Part shown: piece after piece, positions 8,030 through 18,498 of the stretch
How the letters are laid out: the number at the start of each line of letters is the position of its first letter
Position numbering within the stretch: position 1 is the first letter of the stretch
NCBI RefSeq assembly: GCF_003073375.1
Contig: NZ_CP029002.1
Coordinates: forward strand, 1,288,001 to 1,352,000
Reading direction: 5' to 3'
From: Lysinibacillus sp. 2017
GTDB lineage: Bacteria; Bacillota; Bacilli; Bacillales_A; Planococcaceae
DNA length: 64,000 nucleotides
Position numbers and translations under genes: made by a program
Notes under the pieces: generated by a model
The model's database searches: none
What the model was told of the DNA's origin: nothing
What the model saw: only the letters and a program-made list of their open reading frames with translations

Positions 8030-8046
8030 TTAGTACCTACTACTAA
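8030..8046. promoter_or_regulatory. FapR operator in front of fabI
   Basis: TTAGTACCTACTACTAA is a 17-bp inverted repeat with TTAGTA/TACTAA arms. It matches the known FapR box of Bacillus and Staphylococcus lipid genes and lies 30-46 bp upstream of the fabI start. Confidence 0.8.
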
Positions 8047-8095
8047 CAATAACTATAACATTCGAAAAAATGTTGTGCAATAAAATTTTACATAA

Positions 8096-8135
8096 AAAAA
8101 CGACTCTCTCATTTTGCAATGAAAGAGTCGTTTTT
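8096..8135. terminator. Bidirectional terminator between fer and fabI
   Basis: A long stem AAAAACGACTCTCTCATT with AATGAAAGAGTCGTTTTT, with one mismatch, a 4-nt loop and T-runs on both strands. It ends the ferredoxin transcript before the fabI promoter. Confidence 0.8.
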
Positions 8136-8143
8136 AAGAAATA

Positions 8144-9527
<1,384 letters not shown>

Positions 9528-9531
<4 letters not shown>

Positions 9532-10967
9532 ATTTAGAAGAAACTTTACAACGCTATTTCGGTTATGACTCTTTTAGACCAGGACAAAAAGAAATTATTC
9601 AAAGTTTACTAGATGGACAAGATGTTGTGGCCATTTTACCGACTGGGATGGGGAAATCACTGTGTTATCAGCTACCTGGATATCTTTTTAATAAGCCTGT
9701 TTTAATCGTTTCACCGCTGCTTTCATTAATGCAAGATCAAGTCGACCAATTAAAGCAAATGGGTGAAAAACGTGTGGTGGCGTTGAATTCATTTTTAACA
9801 CAACAACAAAAAAATTACGCATTGCATTTTTTACATGAATACCGTTTTATTTTTATTTCACCAGAGATGCTGATTCAGCCGCAAGTCAAAGCGCGGCTTG
9901 CCTCGATGGAATTATCACTTATTGTGGCAGATGAAGCACATTGTATTTCGCAATGGGGTTACGATTTCCGTCCGGATTATTTACGAATTGGTGAAGTCAT
10001 TTCTGAAACAAATCGACCACCAATCTTAGCATTATCTGCAACTGCAACGGAAAGTGTATTACTAGATATTGGGCAGTATTTACAGATGAAAGAACCGTTC
10101 ACGTTTAAACATTCAGTGAATCGCCCCAATATTCATTTAGCCAAAAAACTTTTCTCCAATAAGGATGAAAAAATTACGTGGATACTTGAGCATGTCAATC
10201 GTACGGCAGGGCCAGGAATTATTTATACCCAGTCACGTGCGAAGGCGGAAGCAATTAGTTTAGCATTATTGCAGCAAAATATTTCTGCGGCTGCCTACCA
10301 TGCCGGAAAAGAAATGCAGGATCGTCAATTTATTCAGCAACAATTTTTAACAGGGCACTTACAATGGATTGTTGCGACGAATGCTTTTGGTATGGGGGTT
10401 CATAAAAATGATGTACGCCAAGTCATCCATGAAACAATGCCATCTACTATTTCGAATTATATGCAGGAAATTGGTCGTGCTGGACGTGATGGGGAGTCTT
10501 CGGTTGCGATCCTTTTATATTGTGAAGGGGACGAGCAATACGCGAAGTTTATCGTATCAGAAGATTTGCCGAAGGACTTCCATATTGACCGGTTTGTTCA
10601 ATATATACAATCTGGCGAGCAACCAACAGCGATGCTTGCAAATGGAGAAATTCCGGAAGTAGCTTTTCGTGTCTTAAGTTACTGGCTTGAACGTGAATCT
10701 GTTGAACATGTGAAACAGCGCATGCAGGCGATTCAGACGAAAAAGTTTGATGAAGTAACTGAGATGCAAAAATTGATAGAATCACCAACTTGTATGCGAG
10801 AACAAGTTGTCGAATACTTTGGTCAGCAGCTTGAACAAAAACAAGAAAATTGTTGCTCTAACTGCGGACTCGAATTAAATCAGTTAATTCATGAGAGAAC
10901 AGATGAAGAAAATATAAATGATTATGCAACTTGGCAACAAAGATTGCGTCAAATACTATTACGATAG
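9528..10967 (+). CDS. recS: RecQ-family ATP-dependent DNA helicase
   Basis: A 479-aa superfamily 2 helicase (YpbC/RecS type). It has the RecQ motif 0 region (YFGYDSFRPGQ, 10-20), Walker A PTGMGKS (38-44), DEAH (135-138), SATATE motif III, and the motif VI region QEIGRAGRDGE. A cysteine cluster (CMREQ and ENCCSNCG) near the C-terminus marks the RecQ zinc-binding subdomain. There is no HRDC domain, so it is the short RecQ form that accompanies a full RecQ elsewhere in Bacillus. It probably unwinds branched DNA in repair. It is coupled to ypbB through an ATGA overlap. Confidence 0.92.
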
Positions 10968-11053
10968 TTGGAAACTATTGTTGAACCGTTTACTTTTTTG
11001 TAGAAATTCGTCATAATAAGGGTAGTATGTTAATAGAGTTGGAGGTTTTAGCT

Positions 11054-11764
11054 GTGGCGAAAGAAGATTACCGTGAAAAGGTAGAAGAGCATCGTCAAGA
11101 GATTGATTTACATAATGAGTCAGAAGCGAAATTGTCTCGTGTAAGCCGTCATCATAAAAAAGATGCCAAAAAACAAAAAAATCCAATAATGACAGTTTTA
11201 GTAGTTATTTTTATTTTTATTCCATTAAGCATTTTGGGTTATGTATTATTTATTTTTGATCCAGGTACGAAGCAGAATGATGTTGTAAAAGAAGATGAAA
11301 AAGATCAGTTAGTAGAAATTATAAAACAAGATCCAAATGAAGTGAAAGTGGTAGAGTCAGCGGAAAAAGATGACGAAGCCGAAGAGAAAAAAGATGACAC
11401 TGATGCAAAGGCTAATGATGAAGCTGAAAAAGAACGTCTAGCCGCTGAAGAAGCTAAAAAAGCGGAAGAGCAAAAGCAAGCAAAAGCAACAGAACAAAAG
11501 AAAGTAAAAGATGCTGAGTCAGCACAAAAAGTTGCTGCACAAAAAGCAAAAGAACAAGAAGAAAAGAAAAAAGCTGAGGCACAAAAAGCGGCTGCACAAA
11601 AAGAACAAAAAACACATACGGTACAATCGACTGACAATTTATATCGTATTGCATTAAAATATTACGGTGATGGAAGTCCAGCGAGTATCGAAAAAATTAA
11701 AGCAGCAAATAATTTAAGTTCTGATAGTATTTCAACAGGACAAGTATTAATCATTAACCCGTAG
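11054..11764 (+). CDS. ypbE: LysM-domain membrane-anchored protein (YpbE-like)
   Basis: A 236-aa protein. The start is GTG 11054 with GGAGG 8 nt upstream; an upstream ATG at 11027 has no site. The layout is a charged cytoplasmic N-terminus (about 1-45), one transmembrane helix (about 48-70), a long Lys/Ala/Glu/Gln-rich low-complexity coiled-coil stalk (about 85-185), and a C-terminal LysM domain (about 190-236: HTVQSTDNLYRIALKYYGDG). It probably spans the periplasm-like zone and binds peptidoglycan. It follows recS as ypbE does in B. subtilis, although ypbD is absent. Confidence 0.85.
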   Translation: MAKEDYREKVEEHRQEIDLHNESEAKLSRVSRHHKKDAKKQKNPIMTVLVVIFIFIPLSILGYVLFIFDPGTKQNDVVKEDEKDQLVEIIKQDPNEVKVVESAEKDDEAEEKKDDTDAKANDEAEKERLAAEEAKKAEEQKQAKATEQKKVKDAESAQKVAAQKAKEQEEKKKAEAQKAAAQKEQKTHTVQSTDNLYRIALKYYGDGSPASIEKIKAANNLSSDSISTGQVLIINP

Positions 11765-11789
11765 TAATATAGTTTATATAGTGAATATG

Positions 11790-11824
11790 AAAAAGACGAA
11801 CCGTGTAGTGGTGCTCGTCTTTTT
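11790..11824 (+). terminator. Terminator after ypbE
   Basis: A 10-bp stem AAAAAGACGA with TCGTCTTTTT and a 15-nt loop, ending in TTTTTCTTTT. It closes the ypbB-recS-ypbE unit. Confidence 0.75.
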
Positions 11825-11847
11825 CTTTTGAAGTGGAGGAAAAAAGT

Positions 11848-12591
11848 ATGACGATTCTTTTTATCGTCGTTGTCGCTTGTGTCCTTTTATTATTGGCTAT
11901 GGTTAAACAAGCCTATGAAAACAATGTTCGAAAACATCGACTAAAGGCAAACGGTAAAAAAGAAACAATTCGTTTATTTTTTATTTCAGATACACATGCA
12001 CGAAAAATCAACGAGCGAATGATAAAAAAGCTAGATGGCCATTTTGATGCCGTCCTTGTTGGCGGCGACTTTGTCGATAAACGTACAACCGAACAAAAAT
12101 TATTGCAAAATATCCATCTACTTCAACGACTAGCCCCCGTTTACTTTGTATGGGGGAACAATGATATCGAGTTTGGAGAAAAGAAGCTTCGTCAACTATT
12201 CGTACAAAATCACGTACAAATAATAGAAAATGAATCGATTAGTTTACCGAGTGTAAATCATGTACGGGTAAGTGCAGTTAGTTATAGTCCAAATGAACAA
12301 AAAATCCAGGAAGCTGTGGCAAATTGTACGGAAGAAACCACGGTTTTTATCGCACATAATCCACAAAAATTTTCGAAAGTATATCGTCAATTTCAACCAT
12401 TCCTTAGTTTGGGTGGTCATTTACATGGTGGGCAAATTCGTCTTGGCCCTTATGGAATTCAGCCACATGGTTATTTCAAAAAAACTAAAGACCGTTATGA
12501 ACTCGTGAGCAATGGGTATGGTACGACACTGTTACCACTTCGTTTTTGTGCAAAACCAGAGTGCCATGTTATTGAAATAATTTTTGAGTGA
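11848..12591 (+). CDS. ypbG: Membrane-anchored metallophosphoesterase (YpbG-like)
   Basis: A 247-aa calcineurin-like phosphoesterase. The ATG at 11848 has GTGGAGG 9 nt upstream; the in-frame GTG at 11833 is part of that site. An N-terminal hydrophobic anchor (about 2-18) precedes the binuclear metal centre: SDTHA, GGDFVD, GNND, HNP and GGHLHGGQ. This signature set covers all five metal-binding blocks. The substrate is unknown; related YkuE/YpbG proteins act at the membrane face. Its position after ypbE matches B. subtilis. Confidence 0.88.
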   Translation: MTILFIVVVACVLLLLAMVKQAYENNVRKHRLKANGKKETIRLFFISDTHARKINERMIKKLDGHFDAVLVGGDFVDKRTTEQKLLQNIHLLQRLAPVYFVWGNNDIEFGEKKLRQLFVQNHVQIIENESISLPSVNHVRVSAVSYSPNEQKIQEAVANCTEETTVFIAHNPQKFSKVYRQFQPFLSLGGHLHGGQIRLGPYGIQPHGYFKKTKDRYELVSNGYGTTLLPLRFCAKPECHVIEIIFE

Positions 12592-12658
12592 AAAGAAAGC
12601 GATGAATAAAAAATAGCAGTATAATGAATGCAGTGTAAAAATTTAAGGAGATGTTCGT

Positions 12659-13624
12659 ATGCAAAATGTAGAAGCAATCATAGTTGGTGGAGGTCCATGT
12701 GGATTATCTGCTGCGATTGAACTACAAAACATTGGTTTAACACCGATTGTTATTGAAAAAGGAAATGTCGTAAATGCGATTTATAACTACCCAACTCATC
12801 AAACTTTCTTTAGTACAAGTGAAAAATTAGCGATTGGTGATGTGCCGTTCATTATCGAAGAACGCAAACCGAAACGCAATCAGGCACTTGTCTATTACCG
12901 AGAAGTTGTAAAAGCAAAAAAAATTCAGGTGAATCGATTTGAAACGGTACAAAGTGTTAAGAAAAACGAAGATACTTTTACAGTTCAAACGGATAAAGAA
13001 ACATATAAAACGCCGTATGTAGTCATTGCAACGGGCTATTATGATCACCCAAATTATTTAAATATTCCAGGTGAAAATTTACCGAAAGTGCATCATTATT
13101 TTAAAGAAGGACATCCATTTTTTGATTTAAATGTTCTTGTGATTGGTGGTAAAAACTCAGCCATTGATGCAGCATTAGAGTTAAATAAAGCAGGTGCGCA
13201 TGTTACGGTTGTTTACCGTGGGGCAGAATATTCATCAAGCATTAAACCGTGGGTATTACCTGAGTTTTTAGGGTTAGTTCGTGATGGTGAAATTGCGATG
13301 CATTTTAATACAAATATCAAAGAAATTACTGAGCAAGAAGTTGTATTAGATATTGAAGGCGAAGAACAAACAATTGCTAATGATATCGTCTTTGCGATGA
13401 CAGGCTACCATCCAGATCATAGCTTCATCCGTGCGATGGGCGTTGAATTAGATGAGGAAACAGGTAGACCTTATTTTGATCCTGAAACAATGGAAACAAA
13501 TGTAGAGAACCTATTTATTGCGGGTGTATTAGCAGCTGGAAATAATGCAAATGAAATTTTTATTGAAAATGGACGATTCCATGGCGGATTAATCGCTGAA
13601 AAAATCGTTAAGCACAACAAATAA
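12659..13624 (+). CDS. ypdA: Bacillithiol disulfide reductase YpdA
   Basis: A 321-aa flavoprotein of the thioredoxin-reductase-like fold that uses NADPH to reduce oxidised bacillithiol. The FAD motif GGGPCGLSAA (9-18) includes the conserved cysteine of this family, and the second nucleotide-binding motif is VIGGKNSAIDAALE. The C-terminal FAD-contact stretch AGVLAAGNNANEIFIENG is typical of YpdA. The AAGGAG site is well placed. bshA lies at 49.9 kb in the same window, so reductase and substrate are both encoded. ansA starts 12 bp after the stop and is probably cotranscribed. Confidence 0.93.
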   Translation: MQNVEAIIVGGGPCGLSAAIELQNIGLTPIVIEKGNVVNAIYNYPTHQTFFSTSEKLAIGDVPFIIEERKPKRNQALVYYREVVKAKKIQVNRFETVQSVKKNEDTFTVQTDKETYKTPYVVIATGYYDHPNYLNIPGENLPKVHHYFKEGHPFFDLNVLVIGGKNSAIDAALELNKAGAHVTVVYRGAEYSSSIKPWVLPEFLGLVRDGEIAMHFNTNIKEITEQEVVLDIEGEEQTIANDIVFAMTGYHPDHSFIRAMGVELDEETGRPYFDPETMETNVENLFIAGVLAAGNNANEIFIENGRFHGGLIAEKIVKHNK

Positions 13625-13636
13625 GAGGTGAATGTC

Positions 13637-14602
13637 TTGAAGAAAAAAGTAGCTTTAATTACAACAGGTGGAACGATTGCGAGTACGCGTAATGATAAAA
13701 ATAAATTAGAATCAGGTAAGCTTGATGGCAATGCCATTTTATCCATGTGTCAGCTTGAAAATGAACTTGATATTGAATTAGTTGATTTATATCAAATTCC
13801 ATCAATGCATATGACGTTTGAAAACTTAAATCAACTAAATACTGTGATTCATCAAATTTTTAAAGATGAGTCCGTAAATGGTATCGTTATTACGCATGGC
13901 ACGGATAGTTTGGAGGAAACTGCTTATTTCCTTGAATTAACGGTGAATGACCCACGTCCAATCATTGTAACGGGTTCTCAAAAATCATCGGGAGATATTG
14001 GGACAGATGTTTATTCGAACTTACGTAACTCTTTATTAGTCGCTTCAAGTGATGAAGCAAAAAATATTGGAACCTGTGTCGTATTTAATGAAAAAATTAT
14101 TCATTCAAAATATGTAAAAAAAGTACATTCTTCAAGTATTAACGGTTTTGGTGCTATTGGTTATGGGATGCTTGGCTATATCGATAATGATGAAGTTATC
14201 ATTTATCAAAAACCAACGCATAAGGAAATCTATGCTATAAAAGAAAACTATCCTACAGTAGAAATCGTCATGGCTTATTTGGGTGCAAGTTCGATTATTA
14301 TTGATGCATTGTATGAAGCGGATGTTGACGGGATTGTACTTGTTGGCGCAGGTCGCGGTCAAGTGACACCAGATATGACCAATACGATTGAAAAGCTATG
14401 TCAAAAGGGGATAAAGGTAATTTTAACGACGTCTACCGAAGAAGGACGCGTATTCCCAACATATGATTATTACAGTAGTGCGAACAATTTGAAGGATAAA
14501 GGCGTAATTATGGGTGGCGACTATGATCCGAAAAAAGCACGCTTAAAATTATTGCTAATGCTAGCAAATGAAGATACAAACTATGATTCATTTATGCACT
14601 AA
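13637..14602 (+). CDS. ansA: L-asparaginase, cytoplasmic
   Basis: A 321-aa asparaginase that hydrolyses asparagine to aspartate and ammonia. The two catalytic threonine blocks are TTGGTIAS near the start and THGTDS in the first third. The fold continues through GSQKSSGDIGTDVYSNLRN to the C-terminal domain ending in a glycine-rich segment. There is no signal peptide, so it is the intracellular type. The start is TTG 13637, 6 nt after AAGAGGTG; the GTG at 13628 is inside that site. It is directly downstream of ypdA. Confidence 0.9.
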   Translation: MKKKVALITTGGTIASTRNDKNKLESGKLDGNAILSMCQLENELDIELVDLYQIPSMHMTFENLNQLNTVIHQIFKDESVNGIVITHGTDSLEETAYFLELTVNDPRPIIVTGSQKSSGDIGTDVYSNLRNSLLVASSDEAKNIGTCVVFNEKIIHSKYVKKVHSSSINGFGAIGYGMLGYIDNDEVIIYQKPTHKEIYAIKENYPTVEIVMAYLGASSIIIDALYEADVDGIVLVGAGRGQVTPDMTNTIEKLCQKGIKVILTTSTEEGRVFPTYDYYSSANNLKDKGVIMGGDYDPKKARLKLLLMLANEDTNYDSFMH

Positions 14603-14611
14603 TTAATAATG

Positions 14612-14652
14612 AAGGAGGTGTCCCGAAATAGCTTTCTGGACACCTCCTTTTT
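14612..14652 (+). terminator. Terminator after ansA
   Basis: A 12-bp perfect stem AAGGAGGTGTCC with GGACACCTCCTT and a 14-nt loop, followed by TTTTTT. Strong. Confidence 0.85.
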
Positions 14653-14769
14653 TGTAGGCAAAAATTGCTAGAATACGTTACTTTTTTGTAAACTTTACTT
14701 CACTGCACAGTTGAAATCTATTTAGTGATATACTTTTAACAGAAATATGTAAATGAGAGGAGCCGGCCC

Positions 14770-15444
14770 ATGTTCATACTTTTATCAGCAGCCATCGCGC
14801 CGGGTTTAGCCCTTTTAAGTTATTTTTATTTACGCAATCAAATGGATACGGAACCAAGGCGAACATTACTTCATGCCTTCATTTATGGAGCCATTATTAC
14901 ATTCCCGGTCCTATTTATTCAATTTATTTTAAAAGAAGAACATACTTTCTCGAATCCCTTTTTTGTGAATGTTGTATTTACAAGTTCAATAGAGGAATTC
15001 GTAAAATGGCTTATTATATTAGCTGTTATTTTGCGACATGTGGAATTTGATGATCCGTATGACGGGGTTCTTTATGGTGCTGCAGTCTCGCTCGGCTTTG
15101 CGACAGTTGAAAATGTTATTTATTTGTTGTCATTTGGTATTGATCAGGCTCTTATCCGTGCAATTTTACCCGTTTCAAGTCATGCCTTATTTGGCGTTGT
15201 AATGGGCTATTATTTTGGCAAGGGCAAGTTTATGAGCGATGATATACAAAAAAAATACATTGCTCTTGCACTATTTGCGCCAATTGGGTTACACATTATG
15301 TATAATTCGATTTTAATGTTAGAAGAATATTTTATATATGCGATGCTGCCGTTTATGCTGTTTTTATGGTGGTTTGCATTAAGAAAAGTAAAACAAGCAC
15401 ATGAACATTTAATTGAACATTTATCACGCCATAATGGGCAGTAA
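14770..15444 (+). CDS. prsW: PrsW intramembrane metalloprotease
   Basis: A 224-aa polytopic membrane protease. In B. subtilis PrsW performs site-1 cleavage of the anti-sigma factor RsiW in response to envelope stress. The conserved glutamates are visible in SSIEEFVKW, the ENV motif in ATVENVIYLL, and histidines in SSHALFG and GLHIMYN. Hydrophobic helices occupy most of the length, and the acidic loop EFDDPYDG follows the EExxK helix. It has its own terminator and sits directly before sleB, as in B. subtilis. Confidence 0.92.
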   Translation: MFILLSAAIAPGLALLSYFYLRNQMDTEPRRTLLHAFIYGAIITFPVLFIQFILKEEHTFSNPFFVNVVFTSSIEEFVKWLIILAVILRHVEFDDPYDGVLYGAAVSLGFATVENVIYLLSFGIDQALIRAILPVSSHALFGVVMGYYFGKGKFMSDDIQKKYIALALFAPIGLHIMYNSILMLEEYFIYAMLPFMLFLWWFALRKVKQAHEHLIEHLSRHNGQ

Positions 15445-15447
15445 TTT

Positions 15448-15486
15448 AAGCTATTTAAAGAATCTATTTTCTTTAAATAGCTTTTT
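15448..15486 (+). terminator. Terminator after prsW
   Basis: A 13-bp perfect stem AAGCTATTTAAAG with CTTTAAATAGCTT and a 10-nt loop, then TTTTTC. Confidence 0.8.
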
Positions 15487-15490
15487 CTAA

Positions 15491-15520
15491 TGTATGAAAT
15501 CCGTTTTTTTTAACATGCTA
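15491..15520 (+). promoter_or_regulatory. Probable forespore (sigma-G) promoter of sleB-ypeB
   Basis: TGTATG, 17 bp, then CATGCTA. This is close to the sigma-G consensus (TGMATA, 17-18 bp, CATACTA). It begins right after the prsW terminator and 20 bp before the sleB start. The B. subtilis sleB operon is forespore-transcribed. Confidence 0.6.
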
Positions 15521-15540
15521 CTCATAAAAGGAGTGGAAGT

Positions 15541-16314
15541 ATGTTGAAAAAAATTGTGCTACTTTTATTGATTATTTCCTTTAGTACGTCATTAAATGCG
15601 GCTGCTTTTTCAAATCAACAAATACAACGTGGTGCGTTTGGTGACGACGTGATTGAACTACAAGCACGCTTACAATATTTGAGTTACTATCATGGCAAAA
15701 TTGACGGTAAATTCGGCTACGGTACTTATTGGGCATTACGCAACTTTCAAGAGCAGTATGGCTTACCGGTAGATGGAATTGCCGGAAAGACAACAAAAGA
15801 TAGGCTAGTAAATAATACGGATTTTGATAAAGAGTTTGTTCATAAGCATATTAATGCGGGAAATCGCTTTACTTATTACGGTGGGGTTCCACTAGATCAG
15901 CAAGTGCAAAATGGTGGAGGAACGAATTCATCAACATCGATGCAATTACCTGCGAATTATAGTGAACAAGATTTGCAAATACTAGCGAATGCGGTGTACG
16001 GTGAATCGCGCGGTGAGCCTTATGAAGGACAAGTGGCGGTTGCCGCGGTTATTTTAAATCGATTAGAATCACCTGAGTTTCCAGATAGTGTATCCGAGAT
16101 TATTTTTCAACCAGGCGCCTTTACAGCGGTTGCGGATGGACAAATTTGGTTGACACCCAATGTACGTGCGAAACAGGCAGTACTTGATGCCATTAACGGT
16201 TGGGATCCTTCTGAGAATGCACTTTATTATTTTAACCCAGTGACGGCTACGAGTAAGTGGATTTGGTCAAGACCCCAAATCAAACAAATCGGCGAACATA
16301 TTTTTTGTTATTAA
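15541..16314 (+). CDS. sleB: Spore cortex-lytic enzyme SleB
   Basis: A 257-aa lytic transglycosylase-type enzyme that degrades muramic-lactam cortex peptidoglycan during germination. A signal peptide (about 1-22) is followed by a peptidoglycan-binding domain (about 27-90: QRGAFGDDVIELQARLQYLS) and a hydrophilic linker. The C-terminal hydrolase domain (about 148-257) contains NAVYGESRGEPYEGQVAVAA with the catalytic glutamate. ypeB starts 12 bp later and encodes the partner needed for SleB stability and placement. A sigma-G-like promoter precedes it. Confidence 0.95.
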   Translation: MLKKIVLLLLIISFSTSLNAAAFSNQQIQRGAFGDDVIELQARLQYLSYYHGKIDGKFGYGTYWALRNFQEQYGLPVDGIAGKTTKDRLVNNTDFDKEFVHKHINAGNRFTYYGGVPLDQQVQNGGGTNSSTSMQLPANYSEQDLQILANAVYGESRGEPYEGQVAVAAVILNRLESPEFPDSVSEIIFQPGAFTAVADGQIWLTPNVRAKQAVLDAINGWDPSENALYYFNPVTATSKWIWSRPQIKQIGEHIFCY

Positions 16315-16326
16315 GAGGGTGCCAAC

Positions 16327-17610
16327 ATGAAAAATCTTTCATATTTATTAGGACTATTTGTCGTCATTTTAGCGTTTGTATCACTTGATTTTTACAAGGA
16401 AAATAAGCAATTAGAGCGCGCTGTTTATGCAACTCAGTCTAGAGATTTATCGGCTGCAACAGAAAAATTGTCACTGCTTCATCAAACGATTAATCAGTCA
16501 CTATTATTTCAAGATGACCGGGCATTAAAGACGGAACTCGATTCCATATGGCGCATGAGTAGCGATTTGAGAAAATCGGTAGCAAACTTACCACTACAAG
16601 AAGAAGTACAAAATGAATGGATGCGTTATTTAGGTAAGATTGGCGATAATGCGAAACAAGCTTCAAATAGCGGTGATTTAGACACATGGAAAACTAAAAT
16701 GACGACCGTATCAACGAATTTACAAGCGTTTTCTGAGGAGTGGAAAGTCGCAACAATCTCCTTTTACGAAAATGATGGTAATCTAAAAAAATGGACGAGC
16801 AATAAAGAACTTGGTTTAAGTGAATCGCCATTTGCTCAAGCATCTAAGCAACTTAAAACATATAATGAAACTGATTTTCCATTAACCGCGAGTGAATCCG
16901 ATTATGAAAAAAAACGAGAATTGCAACATATTACTGCTGAAAAAATAACAAAAAAACAAGCAATTGATAAACTGAAAAATTATTTTCCGGAAATAAATGA
17001 TTCGATGGTGACCGTGACAAAAAGCAGTGATGATGCACCATATCCGTTTTATCACATTCAATTTATAAGAGGCTCTCGAATTGGATATGCAGATATTACG
17101 GAAAAGGGTGGACATTTATTGTCCTTTTTATTAGAGCGTCCTGTGTTAAAAAATGCGGTATCACATGAGGACATTACAGTTGCTGCACAGGAGTTCATGA
17201 TGAAAGTTGGGTATACGGATGTAAAATTGACCGAATCCCGCGAAAATCATGAAGCTTGGCATTTTGTATTTTCGCGTGTTCATGGTGCAGACCAAGCACT
17301 TGTTTATCCCGATAGCATTCAAATAAAAGTAGCAAAAGACAACGCAGAAATACTTGGATTAAATGCGATGGAATATATACAAGAAGAAACCATTGCTAAA
17401 CAATCAGAAATCCCTATCGACTGGGATGCGTTTTTCGCAAATGATGCCAATGTTGAAGAAGTAAAAAAGATTTACACTGCTAACAATCAATTGCAATTAC
17501 GTAAATGCTATGAAGTGCTCTTACGAATGGAAAATCAATATGACGATACTTTTCGCGTTGTCATCGATACAGAAACCCATGAAGTCGTGAAAGTCGAGAA
17601 GCTTCAGTAA
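16327..17610 (+). CDS. ypeB: Germination protein YpeB
   Basis: A 427-aa partner of SleB, required for SleB to be present in spores. An N-terminal membrane segment (about 4-21) is followed by a helical region rich in Gln/Leu (about 30-200). After that come repeated PepSY-like modules, around KITKKQAIDKLKNYFPE and HEDITVAAQEFMMKVGY, with a third near the C-terminus. It starts at ATG 16327 with an AGAGGG site. It forms a two-gene operon with sleB, which fixes the assignment. Confidence 0.93.
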   Translation: MKNLSYLLGLFVVILAFVSLDFYKENKQLERAVYATQSRDLSAATEKLSLLHQTINQSLLFQDDRALKTELDSIWRMSSDLRKSVANLPLQEEVQNEWMRYLGKIGDNAKQASNSGDLDTWKTKMTTVSTNLQAFSEEWKVATISFYENDGNLKKWTSNKELGLSESPFAQASKQLKTYNETDFPLTASESDYEKKRELQHITAEKITKKQAIDKLKNYFPEINDSMVTVTKSSDDAPYPFYHIQFIRGSRIGYADITEKGGHLLSFLLERPVLKNAVSHEDITVAAQEFMMKVGYTDVKLTESRENHEAWHFVFSRVHGADQALVYPDSIQIKVAKDNAEILGLNAMEYIQEETIAKQSEIPIDWDAFFANDANVEEVKKIYTANNQLQLRKCYEVLLRMENQYDDTFRVVIDTETHEVVKVEKLQ

Positions 17611-17701
17611 TATTTTTGAAATTCAGTTAGGAACATATAGCTAATTCTTTGATCTCGTGAGATAATAGTTTCATTAATCTTTATCGCACGAGGAGAGACA
17701 A

Positions 17702-18355
17702 ATGGAACTTAAAATTGGTACACTTTTAACATTAGAACCAACATATACGGATCGCATCGAGAAGTTTCGTTGTAGAGTAGTAGATCGTAAAGCAAATGTG
17801 TTATTTATCGACTATCCGATAAATGTTGCAACAAAGAAAACAGCATTTTTAGTAGATGGTGCACAATTTCGAGTAACTTATAATACAGAATCAAAGTTGA
17901 GCTATAGCTTTAATACCGAAGTGTTAGGGAGAAGAGCGGGCAATATTCAAATGATCCTAATATCTTGCCCACCTCCCGAAGGATTTATTAAAATTCAACG
18001 AAGAGAATATGTACGTGTAGAGACACCTGTTGATGTAGCAATTGAATTTGACGGACGCCGTTATCAATTTGTTGCAGAGGATATTAGTGCGGGTGGTACG
18101 GCCATTCATATAAAATCACCTGTTGGTTTCAATGAGGGTGACGTAGTAAAAATGATGGTTGTATTACCATTTGTAAGTGGAGATATTCGCTATGTTGAAA
18201 CCGATGCTACGATTATTCGTATTTTCGAGAAAGACGAAGTTACCATTGCATCGATTCAATTTACGGATACAGATGAACTAGATCAGCAACATATCGTTCG
18301 TTTTTGTTTTGAACGTCAACTAATGATTCGCAAAAAGGAAACAAATGAAATATAA
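17702..18355 (+). CDS. ypfA: PilZ-domain c-di-GMP receptor / flagellar brake protein
   Basis: A 217-aa YcgR-like protein. The N-terminal half is the YcgR-N beta domain. The C-terminal half is a PilZ domain with the c-di-GMP ligand motifs QRREYVR (RxxxR) and DISAGGTAI (DxSxxG). In B. subtilis the counterpart binds c-di-GMP and slows flagella through MotA. Its position between ypeB and cmk is the B. subtilis order. The ATG at 17702 follows an AGGAGAG site. Confidence 0.9.
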   Translation: MELKIGTLLTLEPTYTDRIEKFRCRVVDRKANVLFIDYPINVATKKTAFLVDGAQFRVTYNTESKLSYSFNTEVLGRRAGNIQMILISCPPPEGFIKIQRREYVRVETPVDVAIEFDGRRYQFVAEDISAGGTAIHIKSPVGFNEGDVVKMMVVLPFVSGDIRYVETDATIIRIFEKDEVTIASIQFTDTDELDQQHIVRFCFERQLMIRKKETNEI

Positions 18356-18365
18356 GTAAAAAGGG

Positions 18366-18402
18366 TTCTAAAAAGTATAAACTTTTTAGAGCTCTCTTTT
18401 TC
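18366..18402 (+). terminator. Terminator after ypfA
   Basis: The stem TTCTAAAAAG with CTTTTTAGAG around TATAAA, followed by CTCTCTTTTTC. Confidence 0.6.
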
Positions 18403-18498
18403 ATTTTGGGTAGAGGATTTTTCATTGGAAAAAGGACTTTATAAAAGATTATGTATTTTAGATTATGATACAATAACAACGGAAAGTAGGGATTAGTT

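Noticed and set aside
11305-11637. Cysteine/serine/phenylalanine-rich frame antisense to ypbE
   Set aside because: It is the mirror of the Lys/Ala/Glu codon repeat in ypbE, and such antisense frames are expected from low-complexity coding DNA.
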